Assembly: GCF_026151205.1 (NCBI RefSeq)
Contig: NC_087082.1
Location: 16,029,365 to 16,093,364, forward strand
Direction: 5' to 3'
DNA length: 64,000 nucleotides
Source: Bolinopsis microptera
Taxonomy: Eukaryota > Ctenophora > Tentaculata > Lobata > Bolinopsidae
Program-made: the position numbers and the translations under genes
In this document: positions 47,310-59,811 of the stretch, in pieces
Layout of the letters: every line of letters starts with the position of its first letter
Position numbering within the stretch: the first letter of the stretch is position 1
The notes under the pieces: generated by a model
The model's database searches: none
What the model was told of the DNA's origin: nothing
The model's input: the letters and a program-made list of their open reading frames with translations, nothing else

Positions 47310-50035
47310 AATTTTGAACAATAACTTGTTGATTCATGATTATCATATGATTATGAAGTTTACAAAATCTCAAAAGTCTAGCTTAAGAAACAACAACAAT
47401 TTGATAACCACAAAAAAACAAGATTAAAGTACAAAATTAAACGTTAGCTTGACCTTTTAGTCGCGCTTATTAAAATATAAATGCTCCAAGAACTTTTAGT
47501 TTTAATAAGCTCAAAACCAGTCTGGAGGATATGTAACTGTAAGTACTACTAGTTGTTACAACTCTAACTCAAATTAAAGGTATAGTTGGAGCTGAGGAGC
47601 TCTCCAATCTAAAATGAGTGACCGACAACTGAACCCAATTGAACCTAGTTCCCACTAACCAATCAGCTTAATTGGTTCAGTTGTCCGGTAGCCGCTAAAA
47701 TTTTTAATAAAAATGATGGGCGCTGGTGATACATCACAATTTTGAGTTTAATCGACTAGTTAGATATCGGGTTTGACAATGTTTAATAATCGTTTATCAA
47801 ATGACTAGGTTTAATTTGATGAATTTAATGATACGCTCTTGACAAATTGATATTACTAGCACTCACATTGCGAGATAACAATAATATAAACAAGGGTGAG
47901 AGCGAAAATTTGAGTTCGTAAGTTCGCTGGGAGACTCCGAGAGCATAATTGATAATTTAACTTAACGATAATATTATATGCCAAAAAATATGACTGTGTG
48001 TGTGCAACAGTTAAAGTAGCTCTTGATTAGAGAGTTCTCTTGGCTTTTGGGAATGAGAAAGATTGAGAGGGAGCGAGAGAGCGAAAGATTGAGAGAGCGA
48101 GAGAGATCAAGAGAGTGAGAGAGATCAAGAGAGCGAGAGAGATCAAGAGAGCGAGAGAGATCAAGAGAGCAAGAGATGAAGGGTTTTGGTGTTCAACTGG
48201 GTGAAATTTGCGATCCCATTATAATGGTGGAAACTATTTAATGTGATCTAATAATGCAAAGATCTAAGACTTTTTTAGTGGTTTTCTTAACTACTTAATT
48301 AAAATTGATTGGTGAGACCCTGAACTCGATTGATTAATAAACTCTTCATGATCTTCACAGGGAATGGTTTAACACCCATTCGGCATTCCTATTGCTATTA
48401 GTCAGCAATTGAACAGTTAAACTTAAAAGGGCAATTTCGGGGGCAACGTTGACAACCGATAATTTGATGATCATTATTTATTCAAAGAAAGATGTGGTTT
48501 AAAAATGTGGGCGTTGCTTTTCATTTAGTTCGAAGAATTTCAAAAAGTGACACCAAATTCTGAGCACATTTCCCTTCCCACCTTAATTTTTCTACGGTTA
48601 TTTCCAGAAATTGACATCTTCGTATAATTAGAGCAAAGAATAGAATCATATCATGATTTAATGACATTTTGTCCACGACGATGATTTATTAAAATATTGA
48701 TCGCTCTTTGCTCATGCTGAACTGTAATTTGCTGCGAGTATATGGTTACAAGGTTAAAGCCGGTGTCTTATTGTCATGGTTCAGAATAATTTCACATCGA
48801 AATATAAGCAGTGTATGATTGCAAAAAGTTTGCTTAGCAACCAAATAGATAATACCCCACTTCTCAAAGCCAAAACAGCAAAAAAAGGATCACGAATCCG
48901 AACGACAAAGCCTGGAAAATGGTTGTCGTTATTTCAAGAGGCTAATAATATAACCACAATTATCACAGTGTAAGATTACAAAATGTCCCGATTAGGTTTA
49001 ACGCTTTGTGGACTGGAAGTATATTATTTTTAACGTACACTATTGGATCTTAATTTCACGGCTGCAAATTTCTCAGTTCGTCCCAGTGATGTATGACTTT
49101 CTGATTGGCTTACTTTGCTGGATACGCTGTTATCTCGTGTCTGCAGCCGTGTTGAATCTATTAGGTTATTGCAAGTTAATCAAGATGATTAATTGAGCGG
49201 GCATATTTTGACAGAGGAGAAGATTAAACATAATTTTATTAGGATAAGTTTCAATTTTAAGGTTGCAGAATGTAGGAATTTTCGAGAAAATGCACAAATA
49301 ACGACCAATTCTTTTGAATTTATCGAATCTTTTATCATACAAATTTAGTAAAAACATCAAAAGATTTTAAGAGCAAAATATGATTAATAAAAGGGCATGC
49401 AATTTAAGTACAAAACCTGAGTCTTGTTTCATGTTATGCATAATGACGGACATCGAGTCTTACTGATGAAATGCTTTTCCCACAAGAAACAAAATGGTAT
49501 ACACTTCTACAAATGTAGGGATTAACCAGGGGAACTGCAATATACTACGATCACGACCATCAACAGACAGAAATCATTAAATTTGTACGTTTAATGTTTA
49601 AGCGTCATAAAATTAAAGGGTTGTAAGAGCGTGGTACTTTAAAGCTTAAAGAGGTGGCTGCTATAAGGTTCTTTATTCAGCTAGGTAAGCTGTCGTAAAT
49701 GGTCCAGCAGTCATATAATATTTACCAATCAAGTCTGTCAGGGCAATTTTGGATTACTCACTACTTAAAATATTGATCAAGGATAAAACTGAAAACAATT
49801 AAAATTATTGCGTTATAACCTTGGTGTTCAGCAGTGGTTAATTACACGAAAAACTTTTCAATCTTAAAATATCAAATACAACAATCATGATCCCTAATAT
49901 CACAGCTTTTCAGACCAAAACTCTAACCATTTAATATCTCTTAACACCAAATCATACAAAACACATTAAATCGTGGCGGACAGCTTAATCTTCGTGGTTG
50001 GTCTGAATATTTGAGTTTCCTGAATCGGCTCGGAA
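47310..50035. other. Non-coding region downstream of the LIM gene
   Basis: Contains the 3' flank of the minus-strand LIM gene (right) and an 18-bp satellite at 48068-48175. Short ORFs at 48776-48973 and 49008-49196 lack recognisable features. Confidence 0.45.
48068..48175. repeat. 18-bp GAGAGAGATCAAGAGAGC satellite
   Basis: About six copies of an 18-bp purine-rich unit with GATCAAGAGAGCGAGAGA. Confidence 0.9.
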
Positions 50036-53000
50036 TTAAGCCACGGTCGGTCGGTTGGTGGACCGGGCATGAACCTGACACAAAGCCTTTCCTTGTCCGT
50101 CGTGATAGAATGAGGATCCGGCTAGAGGGGCTTTGCAGACCTGGAATAAAGATTAATTGGTTATTAATTAAGATTAATTAAAGTTAAGTGTTTGGGTTAA
50201 ATACCGGGAAGCAAACACATTTAAAATATAACCATCCGTCGCAGTTGGAGTACAAATATGTCATAATTACTTTATAAAGAAGTTGATTTTATGACGGTAA
50301 GATAATATGTTTTGACTTTTGAGTGTTAAACTATTTTGCGTACGACGGATTTGAATCTGTAGTATGCAGTAGCTACATCAAGTTGAAACAGTTCCTAATA
50401 GTAATATAAATAATTCTAGGCGATCCATGATCACTTTAAATTACAATTGAGTCTTATTAAAAAGACGAATTAGAGTACCCAAAGATTATCTCGGTTGAAA
50501 CAAGAAAATGTATCGGCTTCTGATCTCACGTTTCACAATTCACATCATATACCTTACGAGACATATTTAAATGGTACGAAAGTAGGTGGTTTTTAAAGAA
50601 AAAAACACCATATTTTCGGACTACCAAAATTTAGGTCACCATCATTATAACTATCCCCAAATTATTTTTCACGTATTTTCCTTAATTATGACTTTATCGA
50701 TTTTCTATCAATATAGTAAGCTATAAATATGATTCATCAAACAATTAATGAACACTAGTATAAAGTATTCGATCATAAATTGCTTAAAAAATGATTTTGG
50801 ATACGTTCCATTAAAAATAAGCAAGCTCTGTCACTACTTTATTGGCCACGGCAGTGAAATTTCGGGAGTAGTGGAAGATAACAAACACTGTCGGTCTCAT
50901 ATACCCTCTGGAGGATTATAAGTTAAGTCGAGGCTAACTTTCAAAGGCTCCGGAGATTGAAAAAATTGTTTACAAGATGAAACAGCTGATTAGAGAAGAT
51001 CTTTGTATTTAATTTTCTCAGATATTGGGTTTCATTTTTTGTAGAATAAGGAGATGAAAACCTCCCCAAATTTCATGATTTAATTTGGGGTACGAAATGT
51101 GGCGGTTTTCGGAAAAAATTCCCATATTTTCGGTCCCAAATTATTTAGGTCACCGGAGTTATGTCGAACAATAAATATGTCTCGTAAGGTTATGTACAAA
51201 TTATCTGCAAATAAACTAACTTAACAGCGCGCGTCATCAACATACAGATACGATTTAAACCTTTGATCAATTAAATGTTTTCGCGCGTTCCGTATAAAGA
51301 GAAAGCTCATTGGAAGTACAAGTGTATCGTTTAAGCTGAATAAGGAGTATTGAGGATGCTCCGTCTAAAAGTTATAACCACGGTTCTTACTCGATGTGTA
51401 GTTTTATACAAAAAGCATTCTAGAACTAAGAGCAGAAAGGGCATTAGCTGCTCCCGCAATTACAGATATCAATGTTTATTGTATAACATCCTTACCTGGG
51501 TTTACCGAGTAAAATAACAACATTTGATACTAAGGATAACTTGGTATTGGTTACTGGGTTACTAGGTTACTAGGTTACTAGGTTACTAGGTTACTAGGTT
51601 ACTAGGTTACTAGGTTACTAGGTTACTAGGTTACTAGGTTACTAGGTTACTAGGTTACTAGGTTACTAGGTTACTAGGTTACTAGGTTACTAGGTTACTA
51701 GGTTACTAGGTTATTAGGTTACTAAACATGGTTATTAGGATAACTTACTCCACAAGTAAAGCAGCCGTTGTGCCAATCTTTTTCAAGAGCACTAATCCAC
51801 TGGCTTGCTCCTTCTATCCTCCCGTTACACCCAGCACAAACAGGCATAAAGTTCATGTGACAGGCTTGGCAGTACGGGTTACCTGTAATAGATATTATTA
51901 AGACTCTGCTGACTGAGATATGGGAATGTGTTGCAGTAATTAGCTGCAAGCAGTCCACTGACAGCAGGCTATAATCATTGTCTACTTTCTCGGTCTAACA
52001 CGGATATTTTAAATATTCGCACAGTAAACTCAATGAACATATTTGGCGTTTTAAAATGAACAGTTCTATGAATCTTGTCTGTTCGATAGAATCTCTAATA
52101 AACTACCTTTATCCACATTGAAGCCTTCTTTAAGAACGATCCCACAGTCAAAACAAGTGAAATGTTCAGGGTGGTAGCTCTTTCCCAATGCTTGAATTAC
52201 CGACTGAAACAGAGAGATAAATAACTTTAAAAGATACAACTTATTAGGTAATTGATAATTGGTATTGACTGAGAAAATATAACAGATATGTCTAAGTAAT
52301 TCTGATTGAAAAAAATGTGCAGGATTGTTTCAAGATGACTATACAATTTTTGATGTTTCTTGGCTAGCTGAGAAGAAAGGTTCATCTAGAATAGCGATTA
52401 TAATTTGTGGTGGCGGGAAGGGGGCTGGGGGGTTGAGGGTTATTTTTGATTAATTGTTTTAGCTCAAAGATTAGATTAGCTATATATATTATAATTATAA
52501 TATATTATATATTATTATATATTATTATATATTATTATATATTATTATATATTATTATATATTATTATATATTATTATATATTATTAGACGCTAACCATA
52601 AATTTACATCTCTTGTTACTTGCCAAGTTGGTAATAAGTTTGAGCTATAATGATCTATAATATATAATAGTGGATTATTATGGATTGTTCATTTCTAACC
52701 AAGAGTTCACGCTTGTAAAGAAACGTAACATTGCTTCAGCACCGCGAGATTATAGATATAGCAGAAAAATAGGAATGTCGAATATTTACACGGGACTTAA
52801 ATTCTTGTTTTCCTTCAACCTACTTAGCAGACATTATTATTATTATTATAAAACAGGATCTTACCGACAAAAATGATTCTTAAAAATACCTTAATGCGGT
52901 AAACTGTACCCTTGAAAAAGATTTTCCCAACATCTGTTGCATGCAGCTATATCTCTAATTTCGTTCAATTCATGGAAGTTGTCCATTTGCAGACATTAAG

Positions 53001-56000
53001 AGGAATTAATTTAACAAATCTAAAAGTTGCTTAACGTTTTGGAGAACCCTGTAAGTTAATTCAGAGTAACATTATTAAGTAATTACTTCGTTACAAACCT
53101 GTAAGTTACGTAAATAATTACAGAGTAACATCATTAAATAATTACTTCGTTAAAGCTGACACACATTGAGTTACCACAATCTCCAGAGGCGCTAGGTTTA
53201 CACGTAAAGTGTAGATAAACATTAAACATGTCGCGGTGGAATGCAAACACATGCCTTCCCAGGGAGCAAATATGCGGAAAAAGTTGAGTGGTGATGTAGT
53301 GTAGAAGTTTGATTAGCGTAAACAATCTCTTAGATGAGCAATGTATTTTGTTGAATGTCAAACTTACGTTCTATGTTGAACGGGTTATTCAGGTAATTGA
53401 AATTTGCCCAAAATGATCGAGTTTGTGGGGCTGGGTCCGTAAACACATTATCTAATAACCAATATAAGTGAGGCATATAAATAAATATAATACGTCGTGT
53501 ACCAAAATATAATCATCGGACGCCTGGCTGTCACATCAGCTAGGGAGGATTTCTTTCTCTTATCAAAACGAACGTGATTGGTTGAAATCACATCACGTGA
53601 CTTGTAGAGCGATTATGACTGGTGAAGAGTTATTCAGATTGGTTGGTGGTGAAATTGGGGAATGTTTTACGAGTTACGGTTTATTACGATTTAAAAAGGT
53701 TGCGTCATTCTCTGAATTATCATTGAGATCACACATTATTTTATTCAGAGGAAAAAATGATTTCTTGAAAAGTAAATTCTGCAGAAAATGTAAGAAGTTT
53801 GTAAAGATGAAATAAACGTTATTTTGAAGATTACTTTTATTACCTGCCGTTTTAGATGCGGTGGTACGTTTCTTTAGGGCAAATTTCCTATTCCTATCAC
53901 ACTGTTCCGGTCCAGAAAAATCCTTTATCCTTGTGAAGCGTGAAGCAGCATCTAGTCAGTGCAGGCTCTCAGTGACAGTGAATTCATGATAGCTAATACC
54001 TGTTTATGGGAGTATTTTTGTAACACAAAGAAAGGAGTCAAAGCAGGTACCCAGACCAATGACAAAGCAGGTATCCAGACCAATGACAAAGCAGGTACCC
54101 AGACCAATGACAAAGCAGGTACCCAGACCAATGACAAAGCAGGTACCCAGACCAATGACAAAGCAAGTACCCAGATCAATGACAAAGCAGGTACCCACTA
54201 CCCAGACCAATGACAAAGCAGGTACCCAGACCAATGCTAAAGCAGGTACCCAGACCAATGACAAAGCAGGTGCCCAGACCAATGACAAAGCAGGTACCCA
54301 GACCAATGACAAAGCAGGTACCCAGACCAATGACAAAGCAGGTACCCAGACCAATGACAAAGCAGGTACCCAGACCAATGACAAAGCAGGTACCCAGACC
54401 AATGACAAAGCAGGTATCCAGACCAATGACAAAGCAGGTACCCAGACCAATGACAAAGCAGGTACCCAGACCTATGACAAAGCAGGTACCCAGACCAATG
54501 ACAAAGCAGGTACCCAGACCAATGACAAAGCAGGTACCCAGACCAATGACAAAGCAGGTACCCAGACCAATGACAAAGCAGGTACCCAGACCAATGACAA
54601 AGCAGGTATCCAGACCAATGACAAAGCAGGTACCCAGACCAATGACAAAGCAGGTACCCAGACCTATGACAAAGCAGGTACCCAGACCAATGACAAAGCA
54701 GGTACCCAGACCAATGACAAAGCAGGTACCCAGACCAATGACAAAGCAGGTACCCAGACCAATGAAAAAACAGTGCTTTGCTCGTGAGCATCGCAAGCAG
54801 AGGGTTCCTGTTTTATTGTGACAAGCAGACCCGTTACCTTATACCAAGGAATATAACAAGACTATTACGCCATTAAAAACGCTGTGGACATTATTCTTGG
54901 TTATATTGACGCTATATATATACTAGGTTAATGTGAGAGCTGGGTATTTGGTTTTATTTCTAGAAAAATTTCTAAATTTGTGCTACGCAAGGCGCAGTGA
55001 ATTTTTGAAATATACGTTTTGATTTTACTCCAACTCGTTTTTAGCTCTGCTCACACAGCAAAACAACCAGGGACCTTCACACGCACAGGATATCAACCAC
55101 TAACCAGTGACTGCAGAGCAGAAAATTGGTTGAAATTTGGGATAGGGCATGAACACAGTTAGTCGGAGTTCGGACTGTAAACACTGTCTTATTGTGATAT
55201 TCCACATGGCTTTTAATATTATAATGGAAAAAAAAGCCCACAAACAAGAATTTTTTTCATGTTTCCGGCAATATCCGGCAGCCTGAACCCCAGACCGGTT
55301 CTTACACCCTATCTAGATATATTGTATATAATAAATTCGTCATACAACAACACCTAACCTGTATCCCCTTACTTGGTGCAGTAAAACACCGATTTACCGC
55401 GGAGTTTGGGGGAAAGGAAACATCCGCGGTAAATCGGGGTTCGCGGTAAATCGGGGCGCGGTAAATCGGGGTTTAACTGTCAGTGTCATAGCGTTGGAAT
55501 AAACCATCATTGATGACTGGTGATTTAAGTATGGTAAACAATAACGACATGTTATAACCTGGTCAGTTGATGTCGGAATGCTAATTACTAACTCTACTAA
55601 CTACTAAAGTGTTGTCAGATTCAATGAGTTACAGAGTTTATTAGTTAGTTACAGTACCACTACCATGACTTGCCACAATTAAAGTACATACTCAGAAGAG
55701 GGTGTTCAGTGATCTCAAACCTTTGCTGAAGATACAGTATACGCCGCTGTAGTTTATTGGTTAAAGCATTCAACGAGATACAAAAATTTGAGGTCGCAGA
55801 TCGACCTTAGTTGTACAGGAAAAGTAAAAAAGTGAGATAACTCCAAAGAGTAAAATATTCCCAAATTTGCAATCTGAACACATTTGTTCAGCATTTGACG
55901 ACAATAAAATATTCTTGAACAGATTATATCTGTTATTTTTCAGCATATTTGTAGTAATGGTGTTTTGATTAACAAGCTCTGCTTTATTACTATTAGCCGA

Positions 56001-59000
56001 GCTGGTCATTTAAAGAGCGATTGTAATGGCATTAAGTCTTAAAGTTATAGAAGATGTTTTTTTGAAGCCGAATGCGCTGTTTTCCAGGTTTTTACCATCA
56101 TGTAAATAACATTGTGACCAGCTGTTACAAGGTGAGTTGGAAAGAAGGTAGTATCAAGCCAAACGAGGTGCATAACATAGCATGTTGAGTCTTATTCCTT
56201 TATTTAACGATAAAATAGCATATTTTGGAAAATTTTGTAATGTTAATACTTACAGAGAAATATTACTTTTTGAAAGTTAACATAATTTATTCTTTTCCGG
56301 AGATCATACAAAATTAGCATTAGTATTTTGAAGCTTTAACTACTCATGTCTAGACATATTATTACACTACATTGAAGGAGTACAAACTATTCATTTAATT
56401 ATGCAGTATTATTAGTATTATTAGTTATATTTGACAGTCCGTCCTATATTTCTGCGATTAAACACATGTTTCTGCAGAGAACCAGCTGACTGCTTTAGTT
56501 CTTACGGACACTGGAAACGTGATTTCCCTGTTTATAAACATCTTTTAAATGTTCGCTACATATTCGCTCCTCTTATGGAGAGAGCAAAACCACCTTTACG
56601 GCTTCAGAGTCTATCTACTGGGGGGTACATCCTAATCTTCTGGAGCATTCTAAATTTCCTGCTGTCCCTTTCTGGAAATACCCTAGTTCTCGTATCCTCC
56701 ATCAAATACCACGCTATAAACCTGGACGAGGTATATGTGATACTGATCCGGTACCGTGCAGTAGCGGACATGATGTACCGTGCAGTAGCGGACATGATGT
56801 ACCGTGCAGTAGCGGACATGATGTACCGTGCAGTAGCGGACATGATGTACCGTGCAGTAGCGTACATGATGTACCGTGCAGTAGCGGACATGATGTGTCC
56901 CCAAATCCCTCACGGCCATCCCAGGACTGCTCTTAAAGCGCTGGGTTCTGGGTAGTCTCATGTGTGCTCATTCAACGGTTAATGGTTACATCACAGCTAT
57001 TGTGTCCATGTTCCTGATCTGTGCCCTGAACGTCAACAAGACAATGTCTTTGAAGTTCCCTCTGAAGTCTAGACTGAAGACGAAGAAATGTGGCCGTGAA
57101 ATATGGCCGTGTTATAACGTGTTATAACGGTTTGTGTCTGGGTATTTGCTGTCATTTCAACAGTTCTTTGTGGAGTCCTGCCAAAGTGGACGTTCATCTT
57201 TAGTAGGAATATAATGCACTGTCTGGAGAATGGAGAATGGAGATGGCAGAGTATCAGAATATTAAAGAGCTGGTATTTGCTGCGTATTTGATAATACCAG
57301 TTCTATCCATTGTCTTCACTACTCTGTGGTTGTTGAGGTTTGTAGAAAAAGCTAGAGGGTTGAATTTACAGGGCTCAATGACTCTGGTATTAGTCTCGAT
57401 CGTGCTGATTGTTTCATTGGCTCCCTACAGTGTACAACTGCATCATGTCATTTTCAAGTGATAATTTTAAGCGGAACAACGCTGTGTTCTTAGCTGGTTT
57501 TGAAATGATCGTACATAACATTTGTAAACTTCTCCTCAAACCCTCTGGTGTACTATCTCAGTGTTTCTAGTTTCAATAAGTTTGTAACGAGAATTGTATC
57601 TAAGGGGCAGGTTGCAGCGCAGCAAAACTGTAGTACATGATGTCATAATCTATTCCTGGACACTACTAAGTCGCAAGATGAGCTGTTTCTGGTGGCGCCA
57701 AATAATTTGACGAACCTATCTCTTGTTTACTTTAAGGATAAGGACTGAATTTATTGACTTTATTGAGTTAATAACCTCCTTAATCGAGAAACTTTTAGAA
57801 GATTTCATGGTTTATATTTATTATCTGCTATATAAATGGAAAATTTGAAGAAATATTTCACAGCTGCTCTAAGTTCTCGATGAGAACTGTATGCTTTGTT
57901 TATTGTTTCACTTTTAAGTTTTAATCTTTTGATCGTCTCTAAATTCTCTCAAAATGAGACGATTTAATCGGTTATTGAATTTGTTGACCGATTTACGGAG
58001 AATCATTAAGTTAATGATCAACTTAATCAAGAAACTTTTAGAAAAGATTATATTTAATATTTATTATCTGCTACATAAATGACAAATTTGAAGAAATATT
58101 TCACATCTGCTCTAAATTCTCGATGAGAACTGTATGCTTTGTTTATTGTTTCACTTTTTGGATTTTAATTTTTGAGTGGCTGTAAATAATCCTAAAGAAA
58201 TTTGCAAAATAATTTACAAAAGTGTAAATCAAAAATCATAGCTAGCCTATTCATGATATTTACATGCTTTCTCTTTGATGTTTGATCATCATTTCTTACA
58301 TTCCATTCCTCCAATATCGGTTTCCGTTACAACTGATTGGTTTCCGTAATAAACTATTTCCGGAGTCACCAAGCCCTCCCTGCCACTCTGGTCGCTATTT
58401 ATATGCCCATGGTTTCCTGTATAAATTCGAAACAGAGAATTTTCCAATTTCCTGCCACAGAGAAATTTTCGTCGACTTACAGTCTCCACATAAGATAGCT
58501 AGGGGGGTTGATACAATATCTACACCTCGCAGATCACTCGCAGATCACTGTCAAGTTATGACGGAATCTGATGTGAATTCCAGGGTTTCTTATTTCAGAT
58601 GTTTACCAGGTCATCAGCTTATATCAGTTACGGGGTATCTGGTATAATCATATCTGATCAAATAATTAGAAGCCTGGTTGAAGTTAGATGCCAATTACTT
58701 GCGTCAATTTTAATCTCATTTACTGACATGTTTATACATCATTTTAAGGGATTTAACCTAGTGTGTTCAGGAAATTGTTCAGCCCAGGAATAGAGTAGAT
58801 GAAATCGTAAAGAATTGAACAGAACTAAACTAAATACTGTTCAGTAAAAATATTGGGACTATAATCAATTAATAATTTCCTGTTTTGTGCCATTAGCGAC
58901 AATTAAAAATTTCCTGATTTGCCCCACTACCCCATTTGCTCCATTTACCCCATTTGCCCCATTTGCCCCACTTACCCCAGCACAAGTTTTGCCACAGTTA

Positions 59001-59071
59001 GCACACTTTTCTCCGAATTCCTCAAAGTAGCACGGTCCACAAAACAACTTATCCTCCACTTCTTTGAATCC
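50036..59071 (-). CDS. LIM-domain protein, 3' part (PDLIM/ZASP/paxillin-like), 5' exons outside or unseen
   Basis: Four minus-strand exons in order: 59071-58976, 52203-52107, 51882-51749, 50140-50036, giving 143 codons and a TAA. They encode the end of one LIM domain (DKLFCGPCYFEEF), a full LIM (CANCGKTCAG ... GKSYHPEHFTCFDC ... NPYCQACHMNFMPV) and a final LIM (CAGCNGRIEG ... DWHNGCFTCGVCKAPLAG ... ALCQVH). The Cys/His/Asp zinc ligands are present. The three-LIM C-terminus with WHPEHF-like motifs resembles Enigma/ZASP or similar cytoskeletal scaffolds at actin and muscle Z-disc structures. The N-terminal part (such as a PDZ domain) was not found, so the class is uncertain. The 6.8-kb intron 58975-52204 contains an antisense GPCR relic and two satellites. 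The donor at 58975 has a repeat made from the donor sequence. Confidence 0.88.
51548..51722. repeat. 8-bp GGTTACTA satellite next to a LIM-gene donor
   Basis: About 21 copies of GGTTACTA. On the minus strand it begins about 26 bp after the GTAAGT donor of the 51882-51749 exon. Flanking degenerate units (GGTTATTAGG) extend to within 6 bp of the donor. Confidence 0.93.
52495..52590. repeat. 11-bp ATATTATTAT AT-rich satellite
   Basis: About eight copies of an ATATATTATT-type unit in the LIM intron 58975-52204. Confidence 0.9.
52591..54037. other. LIM-gene intron, non-coding part
   Basis: Intronic DNA. A 77-codon plus-strand ORF (53582-53815) ends in a Lys/Cys-rich KSKFCRKCKKFVKMK tail, but has no known motif or splice support. 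A direct repeat of TTACGTAAATAATTACAGAG/AAGTAATTACTTCGTTA type lies near 53060-53150. Confidence 0.4.
54038..54766. repeat. 24-bp minisatellite (CAGGTACCCAGACCAATGAC)
   Basis: About 30 copies of a 24-bp unit, AAAG plus CAGGTACCCAGACCAATGAC. The unit length is divisible by three, which explains the long ORFs in several frames on both strands. Within each unit CAGGTACC is donor-like. It lies in the LIM intron, and no exon includes it. Confidence 0.95.
55379..55479. mobile_element. 101-bp MITE with CAGTNAAAC...CCGATTTACCGCG ends
   Basis: The left end CAGTAAAACACCGATTTACC is matched by the complement of the right end, CAGTTAAACCCCGATTTACC. The CGCGGTAAATCGGGG motif is repeated three times at the right. 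No target duplication is clear. It is small and non-coding. Confidence 0.75.
56575..57605 (+). pseudogene. Broken rhodopsin-class GPCR gene, nested antisense in LIM intron
   Basis: Receptor segments appear in order but in different frames. TM1: YILIFWSILNFLLSLSGNTL and SIKYHAINLD from a start at 56575. TM2 is replaced by repeated YRAVADMM. TM3 follows in a shifted frame (RWVLGSLMCAHSTVNGYITA, IVSMFLICALN). TM4 (VCVWVFAVISTVLCGVLPKW) is in another frame after a stop. TM5-TM6 lies at 57237-57461 (YLIIPVLSIVFTTLWLLRFV, MTLVLVSIVLIVSLAPYSV). TM7 is seen after a further shift (NPLVYYLSV at about 57537-57565). At least three frame breaks and several stops make it non-functional. The ligand is unknown. 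Similar orphan-type receptors are abundant in cnidarians and placozoans, by recall. Confidence 0.85.
56755..56897 (+). repeat. 24-bp minisatellite within GPCR TM2
   Basis: Six copies of TACCGTGCAGTAGCGGACATGATG, here read as TACCGTGCAGTAGCG plus GACATGATG, encode YRAVADMM. The unit is an expansion of the TM2 motif (normally one LAVAD-type sequence). One copy has GTACATGATG. Confidence 0.93.
57740..58180 (+). repeat. Two-copy ~240-bp direct repeat
   Basis: AATTTGAAGAAATATTTCAC followed by TCTCGATGAGAACTGTATGC occurs at about 57842 and again at about 58085. Similarity extends upstream (AGAAACTTTTAGAA; TATTTATTATCTGCTA). It is a local tandem duplication with some divergence. Confidence 0.85.
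58181..58918. other. LIM-gene intron, non-coding part
   Basis: No exon supported. The 121-codon ORF at 58282-58647 has no recognisable domain. Confidence 0.4.
58919..58975 (-). repeat. 9-bp repeat made of 5' splice-site sequence (LIM gene)
   Basis: On the minus strand the exon ends GGG and the donor GTAAGT begins at 58975. It is followed by GGGGCAAAT, GGGGCAAAT, GGGGTAAAT, GGAGCAAAT, GGGGTAGT and GGGGCAAAT. The exon/donor junction GGGGTAAGT fits as the first member of this 9-bp series, and some later units still contain GGTAAAT. Confidence 0.85.
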
Positions 59072-59811
59072 CTGAAGTTAGTGAGTTATTTGATTAGTTA
59101 GTTAATAAGTTAGTTGATTAGTTAGTTAATTAGTTAGTTAGTAAATAATGTATTAAGTTTGTTAGTTAAATCTCTGTAACAGAGAGAATGAGATGTGAAA
59201 AAGTTACTGTAGCTGGTTACTGGTTATATGATGATGATTGTGTCACTATTCTTTAGAAACGCATCTGAGTTCTGAGGATTATTTTCTGCTCGATTTGGTT
59301 ATGTCATGGCAACCTGTAAACTAACTTCCTTGTAATATGCTATTCTTATCTTTCTTAATCAATGTGAACGGGTTTTAACAACCGTCAAACGTCAAAGAAA
59401 ATGTCTATGGCTGAAAATGTACTATCTTTTCCATGGAATAAAAGGAAATAAATAAATTGACAACTACGCACACTATGACACAACAGTTTGTGTAACGTCC
59501 TACTCTCCATCCAATTTCAATGAGGTTGTCATGGAGTTTTATATCAGTTATGGTATTTTTGTTATGAGCGACATCAGCTATTTATCTCTGTGGAGGAAAT
59601 ACAATTTCAAGAAACCTTCTGACCCATTCGTCATTCTACGGCAGAAAGCTGAGAGGAAGAAGAAAATGATCCTGTATTCATGCTATTTGCCTCAACTGAG
59701 CAATTTACCAACATCAACAATAGATGTGAAATAGAAGAAATTACTCGATTTCTTCATATCTTTAAAAAAACAACCTTTGACGAATTATATAGGACCATCA
59801 AAAGTCAACAC
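59072..59811. other. LIM-gene intron or upstream flank
   Basis: Repeated GTTAGTTAATTA-type sequence at 59080-59165. The 67-codon plus-strand ORF 59531-59734 is of unknown meaning. The 8-bp GTCAACAC at 59804-59811 is the target duplication of the following hAT element. Confidence 0.45.

Noticed and set aside
53582-53815. 77-codon ORF with Cys/Lys-rich tail
   Set aside because: No known motif, inside an intron of the opposite-strand gene, no splice or promoter support.
54004-54821. Several ORFs of 150-242 codons encoding TKQVPRPM- or GTCFVIGL-type repeats
   Set aside because: A 24-bp satellite is open in many frames at once on both strands; no splice sites or start context support a protein.
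59531-59734. 67-codon plus-strand ORF
   Set aside because: No recognisable domain; length is within chance for this region.
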